Assembly (NCBI GenBank): GCA_013538855.1
Contig: JABXJS010000214.1
Coordinates: forward strand, 1 to 46,779
Source: Herpetosiphonaceae bacterium
GTDB lineage: Bacteria; Chloroflexota; Chloroflexia; Chloroflexales; Herpetosiphonaceae
Direction: 5' to 3'
DNA length: 46,779 nucleotides
A program made the position numbers and the translations under genes. The notes under the pieces were generated by a model. The model was not told where the DNA came from, searched no databases, and saw only the letters and a program-made list of their open reading frames with translations. Shown here piece by piece: positions 22,801 through 32,200 of this stretch (position 1 is its first letter; each line of letters opens with the position of its first letter).

Positions 22801-23875
22801 CGAGGGCCAGGTGGCCGAGGTTGACACTCTCAAGGCGCTTGCGCACAACATCAATCGCTGCCCGCTTCTCGGCCACAAAGAGCACACGCCGTCCAGCAGC
22901 GACGAGCGACGTGATCAAGTTAACAATGGTCTGGCTTTTGCCTGTGCCCGGCGGCCCCTGGATAACACCGTGCTGGCGCGCCAGCACTGCGTGCACAACG
23001 CGCTGCTGGCTCGAGTCGGCATCGAGCACCAAGAACTCGGTGGCAGGATCAAGCGCATCAAGTTGAGCAGCGCTGACCGTTGGGCGCGGCTGCGCCAGCT
23101 CGGCGCGCGCTGGCTCATAGCCAGCCAGGGCGGCAATGAGCGGATGCTGCGCAAGCTGCGTGCGGTACTCGCGCAGATCGTTGACCATCGCCATCTTCTG
23201 AAACGCGAAGTTGCTCAGCACGATGCGCTGATCGATGGCGAAGTCGGGCACCGTGCGGGTCATCTCAAGGAGGCGGGAGTACACATCGCTGGGATCAAAG
23301 GCGGCGGTCTCATCATCAACATCTGCGAGCAGGTAGCTAGGATCGATGCGACAGTGAAACTCCGCCTCCAGGTGATACAGCAAGATTGGATTGATCTGAA
23401 TATCGCCAATGCGGCGCAGCATAAAGCCGCGCCAATCGTGGCCGCGCAGCTCAATCGCAACAGGTAGAAGCAGCACAGCTGCGGCCGGCGGGCGACCATC
23501 GCTGCTGACAGACCACGTGGCCATGCCCAGCGCCAGAAACAGGGTCTCTAAACCTTTCTCCTCCGCATTGCTAAGCGCCCGGCGGGCGATGGCACGAATG
23601 CGTGCGCCGTTGCGCTCACCCTTTGGATCAGGGAGCAGTGGCTGATCAATAGCATCCAGCTGTGGATCAGGCAGCAGCCGCTTAAACGCGATGCTCTCGC
23701 CCTGCAGCAGCTGTGGCAGTAGTGCCGGTGCGCCAGTGGAAAGATCAAGCGTGCCAGTGGTAAGATCGCGAAAGTACAGCAGATTATTGCGGCGTGAAAC
23801 GTCGATGAGCGAGCCAATCCAGCTCTCACACGCTCGCTCCACAATCGCCTGGCGCTCATCGGCAGCATTCGACAT
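19856..23875 (-). CDS. DUF4011-helicase-nuclease protein (Hhe-like defence candidate)
   Basis: A 1339-residue protein. The N terminus (about 8-200) is a DUF4011 domain with SWIGSLIDVSRRNNLLYFRD. Residues about 300-1110 form an SF1 DNA2/NAM7-type helicase split by a long helical insertion. Motif I is GPPGTGKSQTIVNLI near 305, motif II FDEASQ with GDQHQLPPTTF near 845-880, then YRSRDEALIAFSNRHIY, RVQGDERDVILLSVGYG and NVAVTRARLRM. Residues about 1145-1235 are a Vsr/DUF559-like (MTES_1575-type) PD-(D/E)xK nuclease: FPLDLIV, LAVETDGSTY, then RDRDRLRPQLLAQLGWPVLR. A helical domain ends the protein. DUF4011-helicase-Vsr single proteins have been reported as anti-phage systems (Hhe). GGAG lies before the start. 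All key residues appear intact. Confidence 0.92.
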   Translation of the reverse strand: MSNAADERQAIVERACESWIGSLIDVSRRNNLLYFRDLTTGTLDLSTGAPALLPQLLQGESIAFKRLLPDPQLDAIDQPLLPDPKGERNGARIRAIARRALSNAEEKGLETLFLALGMATWSVSSDGRPPAAAVLLLPVAIELRGHDWRGFMLRRIGDIQINPILLYHLEAEFHCRIDPSYLLADVDDETAAFDPSDVYSRLLEMTRTVPDFAIDQRIVLSNFAFQKMAMVNDLREYRTQLAQHPLIAALAGYEPARAELAQPRPTVSAAQLDALDPATEFLVLDADSSQQRVVHAVLARQHGVIQGPPGTGKSQTIVNLITSLVAAGRRVLFVAEKRAAIDVVRKRLESVNLGHLALDLHHAAVSRRTVAQQLAASLAHVQSARPVHSSAVHTNLSEQRQRLKEHVQRLHTPFPPSGETVHALQSALLHAAPQVQVTTRWRGSALLRLDPAGVQTVRGALREAQSLHGLIVGSDPSPWRTAAFAAGADALTAIDLVASLSRSQWPQVWSAVQAICAHTAAAPPSSVALALALVQHWCAVQSASAAYKPEISNHNLAQLIADLAPAHQSGLGGMLGRWLGSAYHKALADAQSLRSAGPAEPGAIRHELQALAQAAAQWQECASGWALPVLGLEAAVLEEQLKQLDADLQQLAALLAFPELLETAPSALTDLLQQLAADATTPYRMVRLNELRQVFTKYEIDMLLAELRAQSIPAGDWPACFDYAWRASCLDLARANDPALMAFAGAVHEQSIDDYCRLDREHLALNAARVERKHAEHVVHAMNAYPDQATLIRREGNKRSRHLPLRMLLAQAHNVLLSLHPCWMASPTAVSQLIAADRQYFDVIIFDEASQVLPQDAIPALLRGPQVVVAGDQHQLPPTTFFASGEDESAASSEEDVPTQGFQSVLDLLAGFFEPWLLNWHYRSRDEALIAFSNRHIYADRLITFPSPLGRSAIEHILVPQQPSDEDQSESASLEVQHVVQLVLEHAREHPDQTLGVITLGIKHARAIEQALEIELPNYPELDAFFDTNRPERFFIKNLERVQGDERDVILLSVGYGKQPDGRLLYRFGPLLLEGGERRLNVAVTRARLRMSIISSFSHHDMPPERSSKRGVVLLRAYLEYAAQKGQSAAYQRTRHDPAANLTLLESVCQALEPHGLRVRTHWGASSFPLDLIVFHPESPWRVLAVETDGSTYAALPTVRDRDRLRPQLLAQLGWPVLRLWSLDWAMHREQQIARIVQSYRQVTAGPPPQPTPAIDSTPSQTQSAAAPTRRPRPPVPRRDNIDNYSDFELVDLISWIRSDGLLRTDEDIMAEMVKELGFSRRGSRINARLRAVLASLRR

Positions 23876-24307
23876 AGCACAGTCTCCAGTTGGTCACATA
23901 CGCTGAGTGGACGCAACACGCAGGTATGGAGGAGGATCAGAGTAACAGCAATGCAGCATATCTTAATGTTTTCAACAGTCGCCCAGCGCAGGCAATGCCA
24001 GAGTGAAGCACAACCCTTGCAGCAGACGCAGCGCAGGTAGGCAGCGGCGGCGCAGGAGAGGTATACACGGTGTACCGCTGATTGTAGCACAGGCGGAGCG
24101 CTAGGAGCCAGCGCAGCACCTAGTGCTACGGTACAGCAGCGGGCCTAGGACCACAGCGGATCGGCAGCAGCAGCGGGCGGCGCTGGACATCAGCGGGCGG
24201 GGGCCAGCACGGCGCGGCAGTGTGTAGATGGCACACGCCGGAGCACGGACTGGTGCAGCAGGCGCGAGCGGGCAGGCACGGCGCATCTTTTCAACCTAAA
24301 CACCGAC
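23876..24307. other. Intergenic stretch upstream of the helicase gene
   Basis: No convincing gene. The segment 24060-24300 is rich in CAG/CGG-like words (agcagcgggc, gcagcagcagcgggcgg) and looks like degenerate low-complexity DNA. A partial palindrome GGTATACACGGTGTACC lies at about 24060-24076. GGAG about ten bases before the helicase ATG is the ribosome site. I found no strong -10/-35 pair for the helicase; TTGAAA occurs on the minus strand near 23970 without a good partner. Confidence 0.5.
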
Positions 24308-25036
24308 TCACTCGCTGACCAGCAGGGTGGTTTTGATGGCGGCGAGCTGGGTGCCCTGCTCGTCGGCGAGGATGATGCGGATGGACAGCTGGCCGGCACG
24401 GGTGGGCGTGAGCGGGACGCAGACTGGATCGTGGCCGACGAAGCGCTGTGTGACGGTGGCGATGCCCTGGCCGCGCACGGTGAGCTGATAGCGCTGGGCG
24501 GCGGCGTGGCCTTGCACACGAACCTCAACGTCGTCGGTCTCGCCGACATGCCAAGCGTCCGGCGGCGTGCAGGCGAGCTGATAGGCAGATGCGGTTGAAA
24601 AATGCTGGTTGGTGGTGATGGTGCCGCTGTTGTTGCCGACGACAGCGCCGTAGACGATGCCGCCGGAGACCTCGGCGCGGCCAACATTTTTGTCGCCAGC
24701 GACGTGACCGCCGCCGTAGAGGTCGCGGCCGGCGAACGTGGCATTGTCGCCGATGGTTGCGCCCGTCAGGTTGATGCCGCCATGCTGCGGCGCTGGCTGG
24801 GCCTGATCGACAACGCGGCGGGGTGCAGCGTCAGGCGGCGTGGCGAGGGTGGTGCAGCCGAGGCGGACCAGCTCGGCCTTGAGCTGCTCGATCGTCTTGC
24901 GGGTCGCGGCGATCTGATTGAGCACATGGAGCGGCGTGCTCATATCGCCGCCAAACTGCGCGCGCTGCTGCTCCAGCAGGGCCAAGTTATGCTGATAGAT
25001 CGTCAGCTGCTCGTTGAGCGACTCACATGTAGCCAT
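24308..25036 (-). CDS. Coiled-coil adaptor-like protein with beta-repeat centre
   Basis: A 242-residue protein. The first 60 residues are two amphipathic helices with the pattern LNEQLTIYQHNLALLEQQ and VLNQIAATRKTIEQLKAELV. This resembles the N-terminal helical region on many bacterial conflict-system proteins (NACHT/STAND and effector-associated modules). Residues about 85-145 are Gly-rich with GATIGDNATFAGRDL and VAGDKNVG, a short beta-solenoid-like pattern common in the same proteins. Residues 155-242 form an all-beta sandwich with VRVQGHAAAQRYQLTVRG. There is no signal peptide and no enzyme motif. It has its own good promoter and lies upstream of the Hhe-like helicase on the same strand. 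I infer an adaptor or sensor role; homology is by eye only. Confidence 0.7.
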   Translation of the reverse strand: MATCESLNEQLTIYQHNLALLEQQRAQFGGDMSTPLHVLNQIAATRKTIEQLKAELVRLGCTTLATPPDAAPRRVVDQAQPAPQHGGINLTGATIGDNATFAGRDLYGGGHVAGDKNVGRAEVSGGIVYGAVVGNNSGTITTNQHFSTASAYQLACTPPDAWHVGETDDVEVRVQGHAAAQRYQLTVRGQGIATVTQRFVGHDPVCVPLTPTRAGQLSIRIILADEQGTQLAAIKTTLLVSE

Positions 25037-25104
25037 AGCACTGCTCCCAATCTACACCTAATCTAGGGCTAATTCTCTCCAAGCTTATGTCAGGAATAGC
25101 GGTA

Positions 25105-25134
25105 ATTATAGCGAACAGCGTGGAGTGCTGTCGA
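25105..25134 (-). promoter_or_regulatory. Strong promoter of the coiled-coil adaptor-like gene
   Basis: On the minus strand, TCGACA (plus 25129-25134), an 18-base spacer and a perfect TATAAT (plus 25105-25110) lie 69 bases before the ATG at 25036. The hexamers match sigma-70 consensus in 11 of 12 positions. GGGAGC precedes the start codon. Confidence 0.75.
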
Positions 25135-25166
25135 GTCAGGCTGGCGCACATCACTTCAGCAGGCGC

Positions 25167-25784
25167 TCACAGGGCTGGGTCAACACGCCAGCCGCTGGCG
25201 GCGTAGCGCAGGCGGATGGTGGCGATGTTGGGCAGCGGGGCGGCGCGGGCCTGATCGCGCCAGGCGCGCATGCTGGCGGGCGTGGGCGGGCTGGCCGGGT
25301 TTGCGATGCGCCAGAGCAGCATCTGCATGAACTGGCCGTGGGTGAAGACGGCGAGGGTGCCGCTGTGCTGCTGGAGCTGAAGCAGCGTCTGCTCAGCGCG
25401 CTGGGCGAGGCTGGCGAACGACTCAGCGCCTGCGCCATCGATGTAGGCCGGATCGCAGCGCTGCCAGTAGGCGGCGACGAGCGGCTGGCGCTGGGCGGCG
25501 CTGGTGTTGGCGGAGCGCTCGATATCGAGGTAGGTGAACTCGTGAATGGGCCAGATGACGCACGGCACCTGCGGGAAGCGCTCGCAGGTGGGCTGGGCCG
25601 TCTGCTGCGTCCGCAGGTAGGCCGAGGTGATGATCAACGCAGGCGGCGCGCTCCAGCGGGCGGCCACCTGCGCCGCCTGCGCCCAGCCGCGCTCGGTCAG
25701 CGAGATAGTGGCGGGATGGGCCGTGACAAAGCCTGCGTTGGCCTGGCTCTCGCCATGGCGGATGAGCACAACGGTGGTAGACAT
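25167..25784 (-). CDS. Histidine phosphatase family protein
   Basis: A 205-residue enzyme of the phosphoglycerate-mutase-like histidine phosphatase superfamily. The N-terminal VVLIRHGESQAN carries the phosphorylated His10 in the RHGE motif, and LTERGWAQAAQVAARW is the usual next helix. ITSAYLRTQQTAQPTCERF supplies the conserved Arg, and LAVFTHGQFMQMLLWRI gives the second catalytic His near 150. Such enzymes dephosphorylate sugars, small metabolites or proteins; the substrate cannot be read here. It lies on the same strand as the adaptor-like gene but upstream of that gene's own promoter, so it is probably transcribed separately. A GGAGC site precedes the ATG. Confidence 0.93.
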   Translation of the reverse strand: MSTTVVLIRHGESQANAGFVTAHPATISLTERGWAQAAQVAARWSAPPALIITSAYLRTQQTAQPTCERFPQVPCVIWPIHEFTYLDIERSANTSAAQRQPLVAAYWQRCDPAYIDGAGAESFASLAQRAEQTLLQLQQHSGTLAVFTHGQFMQMLLWRIANPASPPTPASMRAWRDQARAAPLPNIATIRLRYAASGWRVDPAL

Positions 25785-26231
25785 ACGGGCGATGCTCCTT
25801 CATCAGCAGCACACTGGCTGCGCACAGGATAAAAACCAGCGCAGGGCCACATCCATTGGCTCCATGTGCTGCGCACCACGATAGCGCAACCAGCGCCGCT
25901 AGCGCAACTGCCAGACACCGCCGTGCGGCGTCGGTCGCTAAAACCTTGGAGGCGAGAACAACCGCCAGTACTAGCCGTGCGCGGATGGGCAGCCAAGAAA
26001 GCCTCCCTGGAGGGCCTAAGCCACATTAGCACCAACGTACCTCAGCCTGAGTTATTAATGTCTCTACAATGAGTTAAGTCGCCATTAATATGGCTCTTCT
26101 ACACTAAAGTTGACCCAATCGGCAGAATGCAATACGTGTTCAATCGGATGTGTGGGCCAGCTTGGCATTTAACTGCACATTTTCAACCCTGATCGGCCAC
26201 CCCTGATCGCCACAGCCAAAGGAGTCGTGCT
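25785..26231. other. Intergenic region upstream of the giant gene
   Basis: This region lies between the divergent starts of the histidine phosphatase and the giant exported protein. There is no protein-like frame. The part from about 26050 to 26150 is unusually AT-rich and probably holds the giant gene's promoter. TTGACC (26110-26115) is a fair -35 but lacks a good -10 at normal spacing, and TACACT near 26099 is a fair -10 without a partner. Small palindromes include CCATTAATATGG (about 26082) and CCTCCCTGGAGG (about 26002). AAAGGAG lies nine bases before the ATG at 26232. Confidence 0.5.
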
Positions 26232-29200
26232 ATGCAGCGTGGAATTACTCTCTTGCAATCACAACGGATTCGGCGGATTTTGAACGTGCTCATGCTGGGG
26301 CTGCTGCTCCTGCAGAGCCTGCCGGTGCTGCCTGTCGCCGCGAGCGAGCAGTCGAAGCAAGGCAGCCCCGATCCAAGCACGCTTGAGCCGACGACAGCCG
26401 AGCAGGCCACGCCTGTGACGAGCACGACCGATCCAGAGATCAAGGCGACGCCAGCGATCACAACAACCGTCACGCCAGCGATCCGGCTGACGCCGACGGC
26501 GGCGACGGTGCCAACGCGCCCGCTCACGCCGACGGTGCCGGAGCTGACGCCGTGCCTAAGCGTGCAGAGCAACGTGTATCTGCCGACCGTGCTGAAGAAC
26601 TTAACCACGAGCATGCGCGCCAACGCGCCGCCAGCCCAGCGCAGCAGCGCCGCGCTGGTGGCCACCTGCTACCTCGATGTGCGCCAGGATACGCCGATCA
26701 GCCTGGCGCTGACCAGCATCGTCAGCAGCAGCGCCGCGCTAAGCCACACGCTGATCACCACGCCCAGCCACGGCAGCGCCAGCCTCAGCGCCACGACGCT
26801 GAGCTACACGCCGACGCAGGGCTTCAGCGGCGGCGACCTGCTGAGCTACACCTTTGAGGACGGCGGGCAGAGCTGGCAGGTCGATGTGCACCTAAATGTC
26901 AGCCCCAGCGCCGTGCCGGTGGTGCCGCTGGCCGAGTGCGTCGCCGACCTTGGCGGCGGCCAGTGGCTGGCCCAGTTTGGCTACTGGAGCTACAGCAGCG
27001 CCGCAGTGGACGTGCCACACGGCAGCAGCAACGGCTTCAGCCCCGCGCCCAGCGAGCGCGGCCAGCCCACCACGTTCAGCCCCGGCATGCACAGCGCTGT
27101 GTTTACGCCGCCGTTTGATGGTGCGCCGCTGACCTGGACGCTGGGCCACTACCGCGCCAGCGCATCCAGCAGCAGCCCGATCTGCGCGGTGACGCCGCCG
27201 ACACCGACCATGACGCCGACCGGCACGCCTGCCACCAGCACGCCGACCGCGACACCTGGCTCCAACCAGCCGCCGCTGGCGGCCAGCGGCACGCTGAGCG
27301 TCACCGAGGACATCGCGGCGAGCCTGGACCTCAGCACGCTGGCGAGCGATCCAGACGGCGACCTGCTGACCTACACCCTGGCGCTGACGCCGACCCACGG
27401 CGCGGCGAGCGTGACCAACAGCATGCTCAGCTATCAGCCAGACGCCAACTACAGCGGCCCCGACAGCCTGCGCTACAGCGTCAGCGATGGGCGCGGCGGC
27501 AGCGCCAGCGGCGATATTGCGATCACCGTCAACGCGGTCAACGACGCACCGATTGTGACACTGCAGGCCGATCCAGTCAGCGGCACGCTGCCGCTCACGG
27601 TGACGTTTACAGCCCAGGCCAGCGATATCGAGGGCGATGCGCTGAGCTACCGCTGGGTGTTTGGCGACGGCACCGAGGCAACCGACGCCGTCAGCACCAC
27701 CCACGTCTACACCGCGACCGGCCTGTACGCGTCCTACGTGGTCGTTAGCGACACCAGCAGCGCCGAGGGCAGCGCGATGGTGCAGATTCGCGCCGGCAAT
27801 GTGGCCAACTATCCGCCGGTGGCCGACGACGAGACACTGTTTTTGCAGGCGATCAGCAGCACCATCGACCTTGATCTGCTGAGCTATGATGTCGATCAAG
27901 ACCCGCTGAGCTGGGCGATCGCCACGCCGCCGGAGCACGGCACCGCCAGCATCATCAGCAGCACGCTAACCTACACGCGCTCGGAGGCGTACACCGGCAC
28001 CGACACGCTGATCTACAGCGTCAGCGACAGCATCAACCAGCCAGTCACCGCCACGCTGACCATCGTTGATCAGCGCGTGGTGCTGGCAATCGAGCCAAAC
28101 AGCGTCATCCTGACCGGCGTGGATGTCACGCACACGCTGCACGTGCGCGGCTACGACCAGCAGGGCAACGTCGTGAGCCTAGAGGGCATGCAGCTGGACT
28201 GGCTGGTGAGCCACAGCAACTGGATCACCGGCACCAGCTCGATCACCTACACCGTGCTGCCGGACGATCCGACGACGATCATCGTGCGCTCGACGGCGGA
28301 CGCGGGCGCGGCGAGCTTCGTAGTGCGCGATCACAGCGACGCCACCATCCGCTCGCAGATCGTCAACGTGCTGGTCGGCCAGCCGCGCGAAAACACCTTC
28401 TTGGTACCAGACGACCAGCTGGTCTTCCCGGCGCAGAACCTCACACCAACGCTGCCGCTGAGCGAGACAACGCCGACCAATCCCGACGGCACGCTGTACC
28501 TGGGCGCATTCACGCAAGACGAGCTGCTGAGCCGCTTCGAGGTGATCTCGACCACACTGGAGAACGGCGACGAGTCGCTGATCCAGGCCAAGTATGCGAT
28601 TGTCACGACGGGGCCAGCGCCAAGCGTGGGCAGTATGCTGCTGACCAACGAGTCGGCGCAGCTGTTTGGGCGCGTGCTGAGCGTGACGCAGCGCAGCGGC
28701 TACAACCTGATCCAGCTAGAGCTGGTTGAGCTGCCCGACGTGTTCAAAACGCTGGACTTCTACATCAACAGCGAGCGCATGATCGACGACGGCGTGTACT
28801 TCACCGACACCATCCCGCTGGTCGCCAGCTTCGACAGCAGCGGCAACGCCTACCTGTATGAGCGCACGCCGGAGAGGTTGGCCGAGCTCGAGGGTCAGGC
28901 CAAAGACGAGGTCGCGCCAGAGGATCAGGCGGCGCTCGACAGCCTGCCACAGCTCCAGAGCACCACACCGACCACGCCAAGCACGCAGCCGTGGTTCCGC
29001 GGCGCGCACTGGGAGAAGGACAAGATCCTTGGGGCGTGTAAGGCCGAGGCCAACGTCAACTGGGGCGGCTTCTCGATCAAGCCCAACTTCGCGCTCAACC
29101 CCAAGATCGAGACCGGGCTGAAGCTGGGCAAGTACGTCGATCAAAACGGCAACGAGACCGAGTACATCGAGATGGCGAAGGCCGCCATCGGCATGAATCC

Positions 29201-32200
29201 GACGGCGGGCTTCGCCGTGGAGCTGAAGTTCCAGGCCAGCGGCGACGTATCGCTGAGCTGCGAGCTATTCAAGAAGGACTTCACCATCCCGCTGGCGGCC
29301 TCGGCTAACCCAATCCTAGGCGCGCTGAACGCCTTCCTACGCCCGACAGTGACGGTCAAGGTTAACTTTGCGATCAAGGCGGCGCTTGAGGGCGGCCCCA
29401 AGCTCGCGCTGAAGTGGTCGATCAGCGGCAGCATCGATATCATGGGTGGGTTCCAGTACGAGAACCAGCAGCTCACGCTGGTGCCGCCGTCGAAGTTTGA
29501 CCCGAAGGTGGACATCACGCAGCCGAGCGCGATCATCAACGGCAACCTGGGCATCGACCGCTGGAAGGTCGAGGCGACGGCAGGCATCTACATCGTCGGC
29601 GAGTTTAAGTTCCGGCTGCTCGGCTCGGTCTTTGACCTGCTCGGTCCGCTGCCAAACCGCTTCCCTGGGGTGTTCAGGGTACTGCGCGCCTTCGAGCACT
29701 TCCTGACTGTCGATGTGCTAGAGGCGCAGCTGGGCTTTGAGGTAAAAACAGCCTGGGCCACGCCGGCCTACGTGCTGTGGGACAACGTCGATGCCAGCGG
29801 CGGCAAGTTCAAGCCCTCGCAGGCGTTCCAGGTGCCCTTCAGCATTGCGCTCAAGGCCTCGAAGATCAAGGATCTGCTGAAAATCTTCGGTCTCGACAAC
29901 TACTTCAGCCTTGACCTCAAGTTGGGGCCAAAAGACCCGATCTACAAAGCCGACTGGTACAAGGCACTCGACCCTGGCGAGAACTACTTCGAGTACAGCA
30001 ACACGCGCACCGACACGATCTGGCCCGGCGACGCGCTCAAGATTGTTTCTAAGCCGGTCGAGGACACACGCTGGCCCTACGACTGGGGGCAGCTCTACTA
30101 CATCAGCGACACCATCGGTATCGTAACCTGGCCGGTGGCGCGGCTGGAGCGCCAGGGTGACCAGCTGGTCGGATTCTGGGAGGTGCCCGAGAGCGTCTGC
30201 GAGGGCAAAAATCCCGGCGATCCAATCGTGTTCCACCTGCTGGGCTACAACCACCTGATGGGTGTGACCACCGCCAGCTACATTGGCAAGATTCAGGTCA
30301 CCTGCGACTCGCTGCGCGTCGATATTATCCTACCGACCGACATAACCAACGCCAGCGAGCGGCGGCCCGACCCCAATCGGCCCAACGATCCTGACCTGAC
30401 CGAGGCCGACTGGCCCTCGACCATCCCGGTGCTGTACGCCTGCAACGATCCCAACGACCAGTACGACCGCCGCGACTGGACGGCGATCTCGCGCGCCACC
30501 GACAACCAGGCCCAGCTCCAGACGCTGGAGTTCGTCTTTGGCGGGCGCATCGTCAAGCAGGGCGGGCCAGGCACCACGCACCTCGATGCGACGCTGACCC
30601 ACGACTTCGGCTCGAACAACCCCGACTACCACCCGGTGTACGCCATCGCCACAGCGCGGCGGCCCAAGCTCGACGCCAACGGCAACCCAACCGGGCAGTA
30701 CGAGACGATCACCAAGGAGGTGCACAAGCCCTTCTTTATGATCTACCGCAACTGCGGCGATCTGCGCGACTTCGACCACCGCACGCTCAACAACCTGTGC
30801 GAGGTGGTCATTCAGGAGCGCGTGCGCATCGGCCACATCGTCAGCCCGCCTGGCGGCGTGCCGATCGTGGTCTTCCCACCGTGGGGCGACCAGCCGTGGT
30901 ACACCATCGGGCGCTATCCCAAGGGCCTGATCTGCTCGTGGATCACCAGATCGGACCCGCACATCGCGACCATGGACGGGCTACGCTTCGACAGCTTCTC
31001 GCTCGGCGAGTTCACGTACCTGAAGCCGCGGCCCGGCTACGAGCAGGGCGGCGTCACACTCCAGGCGCGCCAGCAGCACGTCGAGGACATTGTGAGCGGC
31101 GGCCCGCTAAGCACGATCATCCTCAACCTGGCCGACTGGACCTCGTGGAACACGGCGTTTGCGCTCAAGGCCGACGGCACCATCTTTGAGTTCCGCGCCG
31201 GCGATCTGACCAAGCCCTACATCAACCATCAGCTCCAGCCGCTGGAGCCGGGCATCCATCAGTTCGGCGAGGTCGATCTGGTGATCAACTCGGAGCGCTC
31301 GGCGGAGCTGAAGTACCGCGGCTTCAGCTTCCGCATCAGCCAGAGCTGGGGCACGTGGATCGACGTTGAGTCGACCGTGCCGCAGGACGACAGCCACTAT
31401 GGCATGAGCGGCCGACCGAACGGCAACATCGACGACGACTTCCTGCTGCCCGATGGCCGCCCGGCCCTCGACGCCTACGACTTCGCCAACGGCTGGCGCG
31501 TCACCGAGCTGGACGAGTCGCTGTTCACCTACGACAACCCTGGCGACGGCCCGTGGACCTACAACATGCCGCAGATCAACGAGCCGCCGAGCCGCGAGGA
31601 GCTGGCCCCGTTTATGCAGCAGGCCGAGGACCTGCTGGCCGGCGTCTGCCAGAGCGACTCAATTGACGAGGTTGAGGTGCGCAACGTGGCCTACGAGCTG
31701 TATGCCGGCCGCCCGGCCGCCGAGGTGGCGCAGACGGGCCTGTGCTTCTACGCCTTCCACGGCACGATCACCAACCAGCTGGTGCCGGGCCTGCCGGTGC
31801 CGGGAGCCAAGGTGACGGTGACCGACGGCACGCAGGAGCTGTGCAGCACCTGGACCGACCGCTTCGGCACCTACACGTGTATGGCTCCCGCCAGCGGCGC
31901 GCTGGGCACGCGCACGCTGAGCGTCAGCCAGCGCGGCAGCGCCAGCACCAGCGTGCAGATCGACGCGCTGCCGCCAGCCGGGCGCAGCCTGCCAATCCAG
32001 GCCGACCTCGCGGTCGCGCCGACGACGCTGCGGATGTACGGCACGGTGCAGGATCAGACCAACCAGCCGCTCTACAACGCCGAGGTGCGCACACGCGGCC
32101 CGGTTAGCGCTGGCTTCACCAAGGTCTACACCAGCACCAACGCCACCGGCCAGTACACCAGCTACCTGATGCTCGACGATGGTGTGCTCACCGGCAACCT

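Noticed and set aside
24060-24300. Possible decayed mobile element upstream of the helicase gene
   Set aside because: No transposase fragment, terminal inverted repeats or target duplication; only low-complexity GC-rich words.
26110-26138. TTGACC-based promoter for the giant gene
   Set aside because: The -35 is fair but TACGTG at normal spacing is a poor -10; kept only as a remark in the intergenic entry.
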